Below, piece after piece: positions 14,553 through 23,327 of a stretch of 64,000 nucleotides of DNA. Below the pieces are notes generated by a model. That model saw only the letters and a program-made list of their open reading frames with translations, made no database searches and was not told where the DNA came from. Source of the stretch: Citrifermentans bremense (GTDB taxonomy: Bacteria > Desulfobacterota > Desulfuromonadia > Geobacterales > Geobacteraceae); contig NZ_AP023213.1 in the NCBI RefSeq assembly GCF_014218275.1, positions 434,001 to 498,000 on the forward strand, read 5' to 3'. Each line of letters opens with the position of its first letter. Position 1 is the first letter of the stretch. Made by a program: the position numbers and the translations under genes.

Positions 14553-15944
14553 ATGAAAATCTACCTGCAGCTTGTTCTAGTACCGGTGTTGCTTTTGAGC
14601 ATGTTTGCCCAGGTGTACGCAGAGGTAAAGCCGGAGAGTTTCTCTGTTTCTCCCTACGTCGCCGGTTACAGTTTCCTGGGGAGAGACCGGCTGGAGACTG
14701 GGCCCGCCGCCGGATTGCGCGGCGGCTACAACTTCACCAGCCATTTCGGTTTGGAGGCGGTGCTGACCTACATCAGCACGGAAGGGAAGGCACATTCCGG
14801 GATTGGGGATGTGGATGCCCTCAACTATCACCTGGACATGCTGTATCATTTCATGCCTGAAAACACGCTGGTCCCTTACCTGGCCATGGGCTTCGGCGGA
14901 CACTGGCGCGACTACGAGAGGGACGGTGAAGTGAACCGCGCCGCCTTCAACTATGGCGGCGGGGTTAAGTATTTCCTGACCGATGCCATGGCGCTCAGGG
15001 GCGATGTGCGCCATATCGTGATGAGGGATCATGATGAAACCTTCCACAACCTGGAATACGGCATCGGGGTCGATTTCGTTTTCGGCGGGAGGAAGGCCGC
15101 TCCGGCGGTAGCAGCCGCTCCAGTTGCGGCGCCCGTTGCGGCGCCCGTGGTGCAACCGCCGGCCGAGGAAGCCCCCTTGGAGCCGGTGCCGGCTGCAGAG
15201 CCTGCTCCGGGGCACTACAAATATTGCGTGACCCTGCAGGGCGAATTCGACATAGACAAGGCTGAGATCAGGCCGGAGTACCGCGACGAGATCGCAACGG
15301 TAGGTAACTTCATGAAGCAGTACCCGACCACCACCGCCGTCATCGAAGGGCACACCGATAACGTCGGTAACCCCGAATACAACCTCGATCTCTCCAAGCG
15401 CCGCGCCCAAGCAGTCGTCGACTACCTGGCCGACAACTATGGAATCGAGCGCTCGCGCCTGGAGGCCCGCGGCTTCGGGATGTCGCGCCCGATAGCCTCC
15501 AACAGCACTGACGAGGGAAGGCAGGCCAACCGTCGCATCGAAGCGATCATCGACTGCGCCTTCGATGTCAAGGAAGTTCAGCCCCCGGACCGGCTCTGCA
15601 TGACCCTGCTGCTTGAATTCGACAGCGGCAAGGCCGACATCAAGCCTCAGTACCGAAACGAGATGGCCAAGGTTGGGGAGTACATGAATAAATACCCCAC
15701 TACGACGGCGGTCATCGAAGGGCATACCGACAACGTCGGCGGGGCCGACTACAACATGAAACTGTCGCAGCAGCGGGCAGAGAATGCTGTGCAGTATTTG
15801 GTGCAGAATTTCGGCATAGATAAAAGTCGGCTCTCCGCGAAAGGATATGGCTACACTCGGCGCATCGCCTACAACAGCACACCCGAGGGGCGGGCAAAGA
15901 ACCGCAGGATCAATGCCGTGATCGACTGCGTGATCAAGAAGTAG
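14553..15944 (+). CDS. OmpA-family outer membrane protein with two tandem OmpA C-domains
   Basis: 464 residues; start at 14553 behind AGGAGG, with signal peptide ending near QVYA. Residues about 25-195 form an OmpA-like eight-stranded barrel (SPYVAGYSFLGRDRLETGP, LRGGYNFTSHFGLEAVLTY, then alternating strands). An Ala/Pro/Val-rich linker follows, then two peptidoglycan-binding OmpA domains, about 225-345 and 350-464. Each holds the motif TTAVIEGHTDNVG, a later NRRIEA/NRRINA Arg pair, and ends in VIDC or IIDC. The domains are near duplicates. Each binds meso-DAP of peptidoglycan and so tethers the outer membrane; two per chain would double the anchoring. A terminator follows. Confidence 0.92.
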   Translation: MKIYLQLVLVPVLLLSMFAQVYAEVKPESFSVSPYVAGYSFLGRDRLETGPAAGLRGGYNFTSHFGLEAVLTYISTEGKAHSGIGDVDALNYHLDMLYHFMPENTLVPYLAMGFGGHWRDYERDGEVNRAAFNYGGGVKYFLTDAMALRGDVRHIVMRDHDETFHNLEYGIGVDFVFGGRKAAPAVAAAPVAAPVAAPVVQPPAEEAPLEPVPAAEPAPGHYKYCVTLQGEFDIDKAEIRPEYRDEIATVGNFMKQYPTTTAVIEGHTDNVGNPEYNLDLSKRRAQAVVDYLADNYGIERSRLEARGFGMSRPIASNSTDEGRQANRRIEAIIDCAFDVKEVQPPDRLCMTLLLEFDSGKADIKPQYRNEMAKVGEYMNKYPTTTAVIEGHTDNVGGADYNMKLSQQRAENAVQYLVQNFGIDKSRLSAKGYGYTRRIAYNSTPEGRAKNRRINAVIDCVIKK

Positions 15945-15983
15945 ATAAATCTAGATCAAGATTAAGATCAAGGAGAAACAAAG

Positions 15984-16018
15984 AAAGGGGAAGCCGGTTT
16001 GTGGCTTCCCCTTTCTGT
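15984..16018 (+). terminator. Terminator of the OmpA-like gene
   Basis: A 12-bp perfect stem AAAGGGGAAGCC / GGCTTCCCCTTT is followed by CTGTT. Moderate T tail. Confidence 0.8.
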
Positions 16019-16028
16019 TATATGTATC

Positions 16029-16060
16029 GGATCACGACCTGTCTCAACAGGTCGTGATCC
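16029..16060. repeat. Perfect 13-bp inverted repeat
   Basis: GGATCACGACCTG and its complement around a 6-base loop. No T-run. It lies between convergent genes, so it may block read-through or end the minus-strand gene at 16104. Confidence 0.6.
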
Positions 16061-16103
16061 ATCCCTATTTCGATCTAAGTCTTTTCTCAATCTCTTTCTG
16101 TTT

Positions 16104-16757
16104 TTACCCAATCTCCTTGGCTATGAACTTCTGCACCCCGCGCAGCATGTCCTCAACGTCGGCGGTGCGGTACCTGGAGCCATCTCCGGCGATGAAGTCA
16201 TCCTTCATGTAGCACCAGTCTTTTACCCGCTGATAGGTCCCTACCTGGTACGCTTTTGCCTGGTAGAGCGCCTCGTTCATTTCGGGGACGCTCCCGGATG
16301 GGATGGACCTGCTGCCGCAGATTAGCGCCAGCGCCTGCTCTAGCAGGACCGAGGCCAGGATGGTGGCTGTGGCAAGGTCACCGCGGTGCAGAAAATCAAG
16401 GGTCCGTCCCCCCAGGTACTCCAGTACCGCATGGTCGAGAAACAGCCTGACCTCGTTCAATCCTCCACCTTCGAACTCGTTTCGCGCGGACTGCACGATG
16501 GCGCGGCAGTTGTCGAAGCTTTCCTTGTAGGTGATGTTGATGATCTTGGCGTAGATCGCCTCGAAGTTGCGGTAGTAGGCGCTTTCCTCGCCGAATACCT
16601 GCTGAAGAAGGCTCAGGGCGGAGCTGGCCCAATCCTGAAACAGCTTGGAGTCGACAACCGCCGATATGTCGTTTATCTGTTGGGAGGAATTGACCTTTTT
16701 GGCTTTTTCGGCCAGCTCCTCAAACTTTCTAGCGATGGTGTAATCGAGCTTTAACAT
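16104..16757 (-). CDS. Hypothetical helical protein
   Basis: 217 residues, largely helical and soluble, no signal peptide. The sequence has a hydrophobic helix pair ATATILASVLLEQALALICG in the second half and a conserved-looking end RTADVEDMLRGVQKFIAKEIG. It resembles uncharacterised DUF4145/abortive-infection-C-like helical bundles, but no diagnostic motif is seen. It lies downstream of the metallopeptidase-like gene on the same strand, with an 87-base gap. Role unknown. Confidence 0.7.
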   Translation of the reverse strand: MLKLDYTIARKFEELAEKAKKVNSSQQINDISAVVDSKLFQDWASSALSLLQQVFGEESAYYRNFEAIYAKIINITYKESFDNCRAIVQSARNEFEGGGLNEVRLFLDHAVLEYLGGRTLDFLHRGDLATATILASVLLEQALALICGSRSIPSGSVPEMNEALYQAKAYQVGTYQRVKDWCYMKDDFIAGDGSRYRTADVEDMLRGVQKFIAKEIG

Positions 16758-16844
16758 GAGGGCGCACCCCTTGGGACTGAGAATTACAGAAGTATATAAC
16801 AGATCACCGTATCGGTCGAATTCCTGCGCTACTTAAGGGATTGG

Positions 16845-17426
16845 TCAGGCGGGGGTGATGCTGATGCGGGGAGCCTGCAGGCGACGGCCGACGATGGCCT
16901 TATGCCGGGAGCGCAGTGAAGCCAGGTCTCCCTCGAGGAAGTCCAGCGCAGAGTGTTCCGGGATCATTTCGAGGTACGCGTCCACAAGTTTTCCCATCAG
17001 AAGATTGTAGCTTTTGGTGGACGAGCCGTGCGCGTAGTTTCGGCCGGGGAACCGGCGGATGTCGCCGTCGCAGGCGGGGGAGATGTGGTAAAGCTCGTGG
17101 AAGATGGTGATGAGCTTCTCCCGCTGGGGAAGCTCGAGGAACCTTGGCACCAGGAAGTAGATGACGTAGAGCATCTCCTCTCCCTGGTGCTTGATGGTGG
17201 GCATGGTGCAGAGCACGCTGCGCCGCCCGCGTCGTGCCTTGACCGACCTTTCCCCGCCGGCGAAGCGCAGAGGGTGGATCTTCGCCAGACTGCCGCCGCG
17301 GGTGGTCCTGCCGGTCGAGACACAGACCAGCAGCCTGTCCGGCATTACGTGCTGCAGTTGCGGAATGCGGGCGGTAATGTCCCGGATCAGGCGTTCCAAC
17401 TCCCCGGTCAGGTTAAGCGTAGACAA
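16845..17426 (-). CDS. Putative zinc metallopeptidase (HExxH)
   Basis: 193 residues. The key feature is IFHELYHISPACDGDIRRF near residue 110: HELYH matches the HExxH zinc motif, with a His/Asp-rich continuation. The region MLYVIYFLVPRFLEL before it is hydrophobic but looks like a buried strand rather than a membrane segment. The central part KHQGEEMLYVIYFLVPRF and N-terminal RIPQLQHVMPDRL fit the uncharacterised putative metallopeptidase family seen in Deltaproteobacteria. Substrate unknown. ATG 17426 follows the cytochrome gene stop by one base, so the two are co-translated. Confidence 0.75.
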   Translation of the reverse strand: MSTLNLTGELERLIRDITARIPQLQHVMPDRLLVCVSTGRTTRGGSLAKIHPLRFAGGERSVKARRGRRSVLCTMPTIKHQGEEMLYVIYFLVPRFLELPQREKLITIFHELYHISPACDGDIRRFPGRNYAHGSSTKSYNLLMGKLVDAYLEMIPEHSALDFLEGDLASLRSRHKAIVGRRLQAPRISITPA

Positions 17427-17427
17427 A

Positions 17428-17721
17428 CTAGACTCCGGCGAGCCTCAGCTTGTGGCAGAACAGGCAGCGCGAAGGGCCGTCTTTCGGTTTCACCGGGTGC
17501 TTAGCCGGGAAAGGAACGCCGCCGGGCTCGTAATGGCAGGTCGGGCATCCTTTGTCCGCCTCGATCTTGCTCCCGGTTTTCTTGAACAACTCGTAGGACG
17601 CTTTGTGGTTTTCGTCCAGGGGGACCCGCTTGGTGGTCTCCTCGCCGGAAATTAGGTAGAACGTGCCGAAGACGGCGGCGATGATGATGATAAAGAACCA
17701 GTCCTTCTTGCCGATGCGCAT
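17428..17721 (-). CDS. Membrane-anchored diheme c-type cytochrome
   Basis: 97 residues from ATG 17721 (GGAGGG upstream; the frame extends 21 bases more). Residues 6-25 (DWFFIIIIAAVFGTFYLISG) are a single N-terminal membrane anchor. The periplasmic part has two haem-binding motifs, CPTCH and CLFCH, and a few His residues (for example KHPVKP) that could be distal ligands. It would pass electrons in the periplasm. It heads an operon with the putative metallopeptidase gene, an unusual pairing that gives no clear role. Confidence 0.85.
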   Translation of the reverse strand: MRIGKKDWFFIIIIAAVFGTFYLISGEETTKRVPLDENHKASYELFKKTGSKIEADKGCPTCHYEPGGVPFPAKHPVKPKDGPSRCLFCHKLRLAGV

Positions 17722-18016
17722 GTAGCCCTCCGAAGAATACAATTGCGGCGAGGGTAAACGCGCCGCGCGGAAAATTCAAGCGAAAATTAAAACCATTAGC
17801 GGTGGAGAAGATCCGGGAGAACCAAACGGCGGAACACAGAGGTCGCAGAGGCCCACGGAGGTCATAGAGTTTTTTCTGGTAAAGGCAAAAGGCGTCACCA
17901 CAGAGGAAGCACAGAGGAAGGCGAAAAGTTAAAGTCTTTGGTTATACCCAAAAAAGGTTGTGATTTTCCTGCTTCTGTTTTTCCTCTGCGTCCTCTGTGG
18001 TGAGTTCTTTTTAGGT
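17722..18016. repeat. Intergenic region with CACAGAGG-type repeats
   Basis: Contains several copies of a motif like ACCACAGAGGACACAGAGG in both orientations (about 17836-17920 and 17985-18005). Similar blocks recur at 39670-39806 and 42575-42610. The inverted copies could form a long hairpin. No gene seen. Confidence 0.6.
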
Positions 18017-18787
18017 TCAGGACGCGCAGCCGATGGCGCCGTTATGCTGGGGGTGCTCCGGTATCACTACATTCATCCCGCACTGCTCCATCAGCAGGCT
18101 CACCATGGCCCGGTTCAGGGCCACCCCCCCGGTTATCACCAGGGTGTCGGAGGGAAAGCGCTTGAGCATGGGCATCACCCGCTTGACCAGGGTCAGGTTG
18201 ACCCCGGCGCAGAGCCGCTCCGGCGCGTACCCCCGCAGGATCTGCCCGATCAGCTCGCTTTCTCCGAAGATGCCGCAGGTTGCGTCCAGCGCCACCGGAT
18301 CGGCCGAGTGCGAGGAAAGCTCTTCCAGTGAGACCTCAAGCACGGCGGCCATGTTCTCCAGGTAGCGCCCACTGGAGGCGGCGCACTTGTCGTTCATCAC
18401 GAAGTCGGTCAGCCGCCCCCCCACCACCTGGGCCACCTTGGTGTCCTGCCCCCCCATGTCGAGCAGGGTGAAGTTGGCGAGTCCGGTCTGGGTGCGTGCA
18501 CCGGCGACGTGGGCCTTGATCTCCGAGATGACCCGGGCCCCGTGGAGGTTGATGCTGTTCCTGCCGTAGCCGGTAACGGTGATCTCCGCCTCGGCGAGTT
18601 CCTCCGCTGTGAAGATGCCGCTCCCCAAAAGGTCCAGCGAGAGCTCATCGTTCACCATGCTGCCGTATTTCTTGTAAAAGGAGATGGTGTCCAGGTCCGC
18701 GAGCCTCACGATCTGCACCCCTCGCATCAGTGCGAACTTCGCCTTTCTGCTCCCCAGATCTATTCCTATTTTCAGTTTGTCTGGCAC
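18017..18787 (-). CDS. BadF/HgdC-type ATPase activator of a 2-hydroxyacyl-CoA dehydratase-like protein
   Basis: 256 residues of the ASKHA fold. It opens KIGIDLGSRKAKFALM (phosphate-1 loop), has VTGYGRNSI, then LLDMGGQDTKV (phosphate-2), CAASSGRYLENMA with the Cys that with CGIFGESELIGQ forms the dimer-bridging 4Fe-4S cluster site, and ITGGVALN (adenosine loop). Proteins like this use ATP to inject one low-potential electron into a partner protein. The partner is the dehydratase-like gene 120 bases upstream on the same strand. Confidence 0.92.
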   Translation of the reverse strand: MPDKLKIGIDLGSRKAKFALMRGVQIVRLADLDTISFYKKYGSMVNDELSLDLLGSGIFTAEELAEAEITVTGYGRNSINLHGARVISEIKAHVAGARTQTGLANFTLLDMGGQDTKVAQVVGGRLTDFVMNDKCAASSGRYLENMAAVLEVSLEELSSHSADPVALDATCGIFGESELIGQILRGYAPERLCAGVNLTLVKRVMPMLKRFPSDTLVITGGVALNRAMVSLLMEQCGMNVVIPEHPQHNGAIGCAS

Positions 18788-18906
18788 CTGATTGCTCTGC
18801 TCCTGTCAGGGTAGTGATTGTGTGCTTTTCTAATTGTTTTTTCGAATTTACGAGGCTTGCGAAACCAAGGCCACATTGTATATTTGGTCACGATGAGGCT
18901 TTCCTC

Positions 18907-19890
18907 TCAGTCACGATCCTCAAGCAGTTCCAGAAACCCTTCCACCCTGATCTTTGTTCTGGCATCGATGGCGCCGGGCTTGTCACCTTCCAGCGTCAGG
19001 ATCGGAAGCTTGATGCTTTTTCTGAGAACCATGTCCTCTATCTGCCTGAAGCAGAAAGACTGCACGTAATGGATGACGCCATCGACTCGGCGTTTCTCTA
19101 TCTCGCGCGAGATGTCAGCCAGCCGATGGAAGATGTCATACGGGTAGCTGTATGCCCTGTACTGTTCCACCAGGTCTTCCATCCCGTAGGGCATGGAGAA
19201 CTGCCGCTGGGTCTCGTTGAACACCACCCTGGCGCCGACCTCCTCAAGGAAGCTGTAAAGGCCTGATATGATGGGGGGCACCCCGAGGAAAGCGAGCCTC
19301 AGGCGCTCCTGGCGCGGCGGACGGGCGGTCGCTGCGGAGAGAAAGGCGTCCACCTCGGCCTCGAAGGCATCAGGGTCGCCGTTCATGTCCGAGGTGCAGA
19401 CCTGGAAGTAATGGTTTTCCTCGCCGGTCACCTTGTCTTCCTGCCAGGAGAGGCGGTCTATTTCGTGAATCTTGGTGCGGATCCGGTCCAGGCGCTTTTT
19501 CGCCTGGCCCACCTGGTCCCAGTCCACGCCGAACTGCCCCATGAGCTTTTCTATCTCCGCCTTGAGCGGCGCAGCCTCGCGCCCGGCCGGATAGGCGAAG
19601 GGGTAGACGCGCACGCCGTTCAGGGAGAGGACCTCCATGAGTGCCTTGGTGTAGCTGCAGTCACCCTCGGTTACGGCGATCAGTTCGGTGACGCCGCTTT
19701 GCACAACGGCTCCGTAGATCCCCTTGATCCAGGCGCAGACGTTCCTTGGAAAGCCGGTGAGTTCTGCATCTTCGATGAGCGACGCGCTGTCGTGGTGGGT
19801 GATGAAGACGTTGTTCAGGTCGATGGGGACCACGCCCGCCGCGATCAACACCTCGAGCGGGATGGTGGTGGTAAAGCCTACTCTGCGCAA
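18907..19890 (-). CDS. 2-hydroxyacyl-CoA dehydratase D-type protein (possible double-cubane protein)
   Basis: 327 residues of the HgdB/BcrB family (COG1775). Begins VGFTTTIPLEVLIAAGVVPIDL, the family start, then cysteines in NVCAWIKGIYG, TEGDCSYTKAL and QSFCFRQIEDM that would bind an iron-sulfur cluster. True dehydratases need two different subunits; only one is encoded here, together with one activator. That layout is the one described for double-cubane [8Fe-9S] cluster proteins, which are homodimers fed by a dedicated ATPase. Which reaction this protein performs is unknown. ATG 19890 lies 4 bases behind the small membrane protein gene. Confidence 0.85.
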   Translation of the reverse strand: MRRVGFTTTIPLEVLIAAGVVPIDLNNVFITHHDSASLIEDAELTGFPRNVCAWIKGIYGAVVQSGVTELIAVTEGDCSYTKALMEVLSLNGVRVYPFAYPAGREAAPLKAEIEKLMGQFGVDWDQVGQAKKRLDRIRTKIHEIDRLSWQEDKVTGEENHYFQVCTSDMNGDPDAFEAEVDAFLSAATARPPRQERLRLAFLGVPPIISGLYSFLEEVGARVVFNETQRQFSMPYGMEDLVEQYRAYSYPYDIFHRLADISREIEKRRVDGVIHYVQSFCFRQIEDMVLRKSIKLPILTLEGDKPGAIDARTKIRVEGFLELLEDRD

Positions 19891-19894
19891 AAGC

Positions 19895-20233
19895 CTACTC
19901 CGTCTTGATGAAGTTGAGGTAGATGAGCACCGCCCCTATGGCGAGGCCTCCGAAGGCGAAAGGAAGGGTGGAGGAGACCGAGAGGGTGTCCCCTTCGGCC
20001 GGCAGGGTGTAGCGCAGCAAAAGCAGCAGCGAAACAGCGGCGAAAAGTAGGGAGAGCACGAACTTCGAGCGCACCACGATGGCGTAGAAGGCGACGATCA
20101 GGAACATGCCGATGATCCATGGATTCCCCATCGCGCTTTTCACGGTGAGGTTTTTTATGAAATGCACCAGGTTCGCGGTCTCGAAGGGGGCCAGCGTCTC
20201 GACGGTCTTTTGAACGACTGCTTCTTTATCCAT
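19895..20233 (-). CDS. Small membrane protein at the head of the dehydratase-like operon
   Basis: 112 residues from ATG 20233 (GGAGATCC upstream; a longer frame to 20320 begins without a ribosome site). The N-terminal 35 residues are soluble (VQKTVETLAPFETANLVHF). Then come three membrane segments, WIIGMFLIVAFYAIVV, FVLSLLFAAVSLLLLLRY and LPFAFGGLAIGAVLIYLNFI. No family recognised. Four-base spacing to the next gene shows an operon with the dehydratase-like protein and its activator. Confidence 0.8.
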   Translation of the reverse strand: MDKEAVVQKTVETLAPFETANLVHFIKNLTVKSAMGNPWIIGMFLIVAFYAIVVRSKFVLSLLFAAVSLLLLLRYTLPAEGDTLSVSSTLPFAFGGLAIGAVLIYLNFIKTE

Positions 20234-20375
20234 TTCGGATCTCCTAACAAAGGCTAGATTATAAGCAAATTGGCTGATTTGGCAAGAAGTTAAAGAGGGC
20301 GGGCCCCCTAGCCTAATCACTTGGCATACCGGAGTCGACTACTGGCTCGCCGCCGGCAGAAAGGAGAACGTAACT

Positions 20376-21467
20376 ATGGAAGGTCTCAAGGCGACACCGC
20401 TGCAAGCGCACCACGAGGGGCTCAAGGCGCTTATGGCTCCCTTCGGTGGGTGGCTTATGCCGATCCAGTACGAGGGAATCCTTGCCGAACACAGGTGGTG
20501 CCGCGAGAAAGCGGCGCTGTTCGACATCTGCCACATGGGCGAGTTCCGGTACAGGGGGGATATCCAGGCTGGCGGCCTGGAAGACGTCTTCACCTTCTCG
20601 GTGAAGGGGATCCCGGTCGGCCGCTCGCGCTACGGATTTCTGCTGAACGCGTCGGGGGGGGTGATCGACGACCTGATAGTCTTCAGGCTGGCGGAGGACG
20701 AGGTGATGATCGTGGTAAACGCCGCGACCGCCCCCAACGACTTCAAGGTGATCTCCTCGCGTCTGAAGAACCCGGCGCTTTTGGTCGACATCTCCGCGCA
20801 GACGGGGAAGCTGGACCTCCAGGGGCCACTCTCCCGCGAGGTGCTGGTGGAGCATCTGGGCGGCGACCTCGGCGCGCTTCCCTTCTTCAAGTTCATAAGG
20901 ACCCGCGTGCTTGGGGCGGATGCCATCGTGAGCCGGACGGGGTACACAGGCGAACTGGGCTACGAGATCTTTCTCCCCAGCGGCAAGACGGCGGAACTGT
21001 GGGAGCTCCTGCTCAAGGACCCGAGGGTTGCTCCTGCCGGGCTGGGCGCTCGCGACCTGTTGCGGCTGGAGATGGGGTACTCCCTGTACGGAAACGACAT
21101 CGACGAGGAAACCTCGCCGCTTGCCGCGGGACTCACCGGGTTCGTCAACCTGGACAAGGAATTTATCGGCAAGGATGCGCTTTTGAGGGAACGGGAAAAG
21201 GGGCCGGAAAAGGTGAAGATCGCATTCCGCGTCGACTCCCGCCGTTCCCCGCGCCACTACTACGAGATCCTGCAGCAGGGAACGCCGGTCGGGATGGTGA
21301 CCAGCGGGGCCTTCTCTCCGATGCTTTCCTGTGGCATCGGTATGGGATACGTGAAGCCGGAGGCGGCCGCGCTCGGGACCAGGCTCACCATCAAGCACGA
21401 GCGGGTGGAGATGGAGGCCCAGGTGGTAGAGCTTCCCTTCTACACCGGGGGCTCGCTTAGGGCATAG
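20376..21467 (+). CDS. gcvT: Glycine cleavage system T-protein (aminomethyltransferase)
   Basis: Takes the aminomethyl group from lipoyl-H-protein, passes it to tetrahydrofolate as methylene and releases ammonia. 363 residues, AAAGGAGA ribosome site. Family landmarks: FGGWLMPIQYEGI and HRWCREKAALFDICHMGEF near the N-terminus, the folate-site region SRTGYTGELGYEIFLPS, then LGARDLLRLEMGYSLYGNDI and the C-terminal GMVTSGAFSPMLSCGIGMGYV. It leads the gcvT-gcvH-gcvPA-gcvPB cluster. No glycine riboswitch could be recognised in the 142-base leader. Confidence 0.97.
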   Translation: MEGLKATPLQAHHEGLKALMAPFGGWLMPIQYEGILAEHRWCREKAALFDICHMGEFRYRGDIQAGGLEDVFTFSVKGIPVGRSRYGFLLNASGGVIDDLIVFRLAEDEVMIVVNAATAPNDFKVISSRLKNPALLVDISAQTGKLDLQGPLSREVLVEHLGGDLGALPFFKFIRTRVLGADAIVSRTGYTGELGYEIFLPSGKTAELWELLLKDPRVAPAGLGARDLLRLEMGYSLYGNDIDEETSPLAAGLTGFVNLDKEFIGKDALLREREKGPEKVKIAFRVDSRRSPRHYYEILQQGTPVGMVTSGAFSPMLSCGIGMGYVKPEAAALGTRLTIKHERVEMEAQVVELPFYTGGSLRA

Positions 21468-21473
21468 CTATTC

Positions 21474-21510
21474 CCCCCTCCCAGCCTCCCCCTCCAGGAG
21501 GAGGGGAGCC
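21474..21510. repeat. Pyrimidine/purine-rich intergenic palindrome
   Basis: CCTCCCCCTCC followed by AGGAGGAGGGG forms a hairpin between gcvT and gcvH. A related CCTCCCCC..GGAGGGGG element occurs at 34477-34507. Confidence 0.5.
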
Positions 21511-21615
21511 CGCAGTTGTTCCAATGCTTTGTTGCAGGCAGGCGGAGCAGAGTGGAGCTAAGAGGGGAAGGAGAACTACCCTTTATCCGAACACAAAAAA
21601 ACGGAGGATCACCAG

Positions 21616-21987
21616 ATGGCAAAGTTCTTCACCAAGGAGCACGAGTGGGTAGAGATGGACGGGGCGCAGGCGATCGTCGGCATCAGCGAACACGCGGCCC
21701 ACGAGCTGGGGGACATCACCTTCGTGGAGCTTCCGAAAATCGGCAAGAGCGTGAAGCAGTTCGACACCCTCGCGGGGATCGAATCGGTCAAGGCCGCAAG
21801 CGACATCTACGCGCCGGTTTCCGGCAAGGTGGTCCAGGTGAACGACAAGCTGGAGGACGCCCCGGAGCTGGTGAACCAGGGGGCCGAGAGCGAAGGGTGG
21901 ATCTGCAGGCTCGAAGGGGTGGACGCCTCCGAGCTCGCCGCGCTCCTGGACGCCGCGGCGTACGCCAAATACCTCGAAGGGCTATAG
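21616..21987 (+). CDS. gcvH: Glycine cleavage system H-protein
   Basis: Lipoylated shuttle that carries the aminomethyl group between P-, T- and L-proteins. 123 residues, usual length. Typical start [21 protein letters not shown], and [15 protein letters not shown] with the lipoyl Lys (about residue 59). GGAGGA precedes ATG 21616. Lipoylation could be done by the ligase at 24915 or by the LipA product encoded at 33581. Confidence 0.97.
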   Translation: MAKFFTKEHEWVEMDGAQAIVGISEHAAHELGDITFVELPKIGKSVKQFDTLAGIESVKAASDIYAPVSGKVVQVNDKLEDAPELVNQGAESEGWICRLEGVDASELAALLDAAAYAKYLEGL

Positions 21988-21989
21988 GG

Positions 21990-23327
21990 ATGGGATACTG
22001 TCCCAACACACCAGACGAGATCCGGGAGATGCTCGCCGTGATCGGCGCGGGCAGCATCGAGGAGCTCTTCGCTCCCATCCCGGCGGAGTTGCGCGCCAAG
22101 TCCTTCGACCTTCCCCCAGGCATGTCCGAGTTCGAGCTGATGCGGATCATGAGGGAGAAGGCCGCGGCAGGTGGGGCGGAGATCGTTCCTTTCATCGGCT
22201 GCGGCATCTACGACCACATCATACCGGCGGCGGTGGACCACCTCTCCTCGCGCGCCGAGTTCTACACCGCCTACACCCCCTACCAGCCGGAGTGCTCGCA
22301 AGGGACACTGCAGGCCCTATTCGAATACCAAAGCGCGATCTGCAGGCTGACCGGGATGGAGGCCTCCAATGCCTCGCTCTACGACGGCGGAACAGCGGTG
22401 GCGGAGGCGGCCCTCATGTCGCTCCGCATCACCGAGCGGAACCGCGTAATCCTGGATGCCTCGGTAAATCCGCTGCACCGCGAGATCGTGACCGGTTACC
22501 TGCACGGGCTGTCGGCGGAGGCGGTCGAGGTGGCGCCGGACGGCTGCAGCTCGGACCTGAAAAGCCTCATCGACTCCATCGACGAGGAGACTGCCGCGGT
22601 CATCGTGCAGAACCCCAACTTCTTCGGGAGCGTGCAGGACTTCTCGGAACTCGCCTCGAAGGCGCACGAAAAGGGAGCGCTCCTCATCGTCTCCAGCTAT
22701 CCCATCGCCCTGGGCCTTGTGGCAAGTCCTGGCGAGACGGGAGCCGACATCGCGGTCGGTGACGGTCAGAGCCTTGGCAACGCGCTCTCCTTCGGTGGCC
22801 CCTATTTCGGGTTCATCGCCACGCGCAAGCGCTTCATCCGCAACCTTCCCGGCAGGATCGTGGGAGAGACGATCGACAACCAGGGCCGCCGCGGGTACGT
22901 GTTGACCCTGCAGGCGCGCGAACAGCACATCAAAAGGCACAAGGCCACCTCCAACATCTGCAGCAACCAGAGCCTGTGCGCGCTGCGCGGCCTGATATTC
23001 TGCGCCTCGCTGGGAAGAAAGGGTTTCGAGGAGCTGGCAGTTTTGAACTACGACAAGGCTCAGTACGCGAAGTCCTGCCTCACCTCCCTCAAGGGAGTCA
23101 CCCTCATGAACACCGGGACCACATTCAACGAGTTCACCCTGTCGCTTCCGATGGACGCGGCGCCGGTGGTGGAAAAGCTTCTCGCGTCGGGAGTCGCGGC
23201 GGGCGTGCCGCTGGGACAGTACTACCCGGGCCTGGACGAGGCGCTGGTTGTGACGGTAACGGAGAAACGGAGCAGGGCGGAGATCGACCGCCTGGCAGCT
23301 CTCCTGGAGGAGGCGCTATGCAGCTGA
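21990..23327 (+). CDS. gcvPA: Glycine dehydrogenase (decarboxylating) subunit 1
   Basis: N-terminal half of the split P-protein, which with GcvPB decarboxylates glycine on PLP. 445 residues from ATG 21990, two bases after the gcvH stop; the same open frame extends far upstream through gcvH but that part is not coding. Landmarks: [24 protein letters not shown]-like [54 protein letters not shown]. The Lys for PLP is on subunit 2. It overlaps gcvPB by 10 bases. Confidence 0.97.
   Translation: MGYCPNTPDEIREMLAVIGAGSIEELFAPIPAELRAKSFDLPPGMSEFELMRIMREKAAAGGAEIVPFIGCGIYDHIIPAAVDHLSSRAEFYTAYTPYQPECSQGTLQALFEYQSAICRLTGMEASNASLYDGGTAVAEAALMSLRITERNRVILDASVNPLHREIVTGYLHGLSAEAVEVAPDGCSSDLKSLIDSIDEETAAVIVQNPNFFGSVQDFSELASKAHEKGALLIVSSYPIALGLVASPGETGADIAVGDGQSLGNALSFGGPYFGFIATRKRFIRNLPGRIVGETIDNQGRRGYVLTLQAREQHIKRHKATSNICSNQSLCALRGLIFCASLGRKGFEELAVLNYDKAQYAKSCLTSLKGVTLMNTGTTFNEFTLSLPMDAAPVVEKLLASGVAAGVPLGQYYPGLDEALVVTVTEKRSRAEIDRLAALLEEALCS

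Noticed and set aside
16029-16060. Perfect hairpin as an intrinsic terminator
   Set aside because: It has no T-run on either strand, so it is kept only as an inverted repeat.
17836-18005. CACAGAGG repeats as a CRISPR array
   Set aside because: Repeats are short, irregularly spaced, on both strands, and no cas genes are near.
20240-20375. Possible glycine riboswitch before gcvT
   Set aside because: The conserved aptamer words and the tandem layout could not be found in the 142-base leader.
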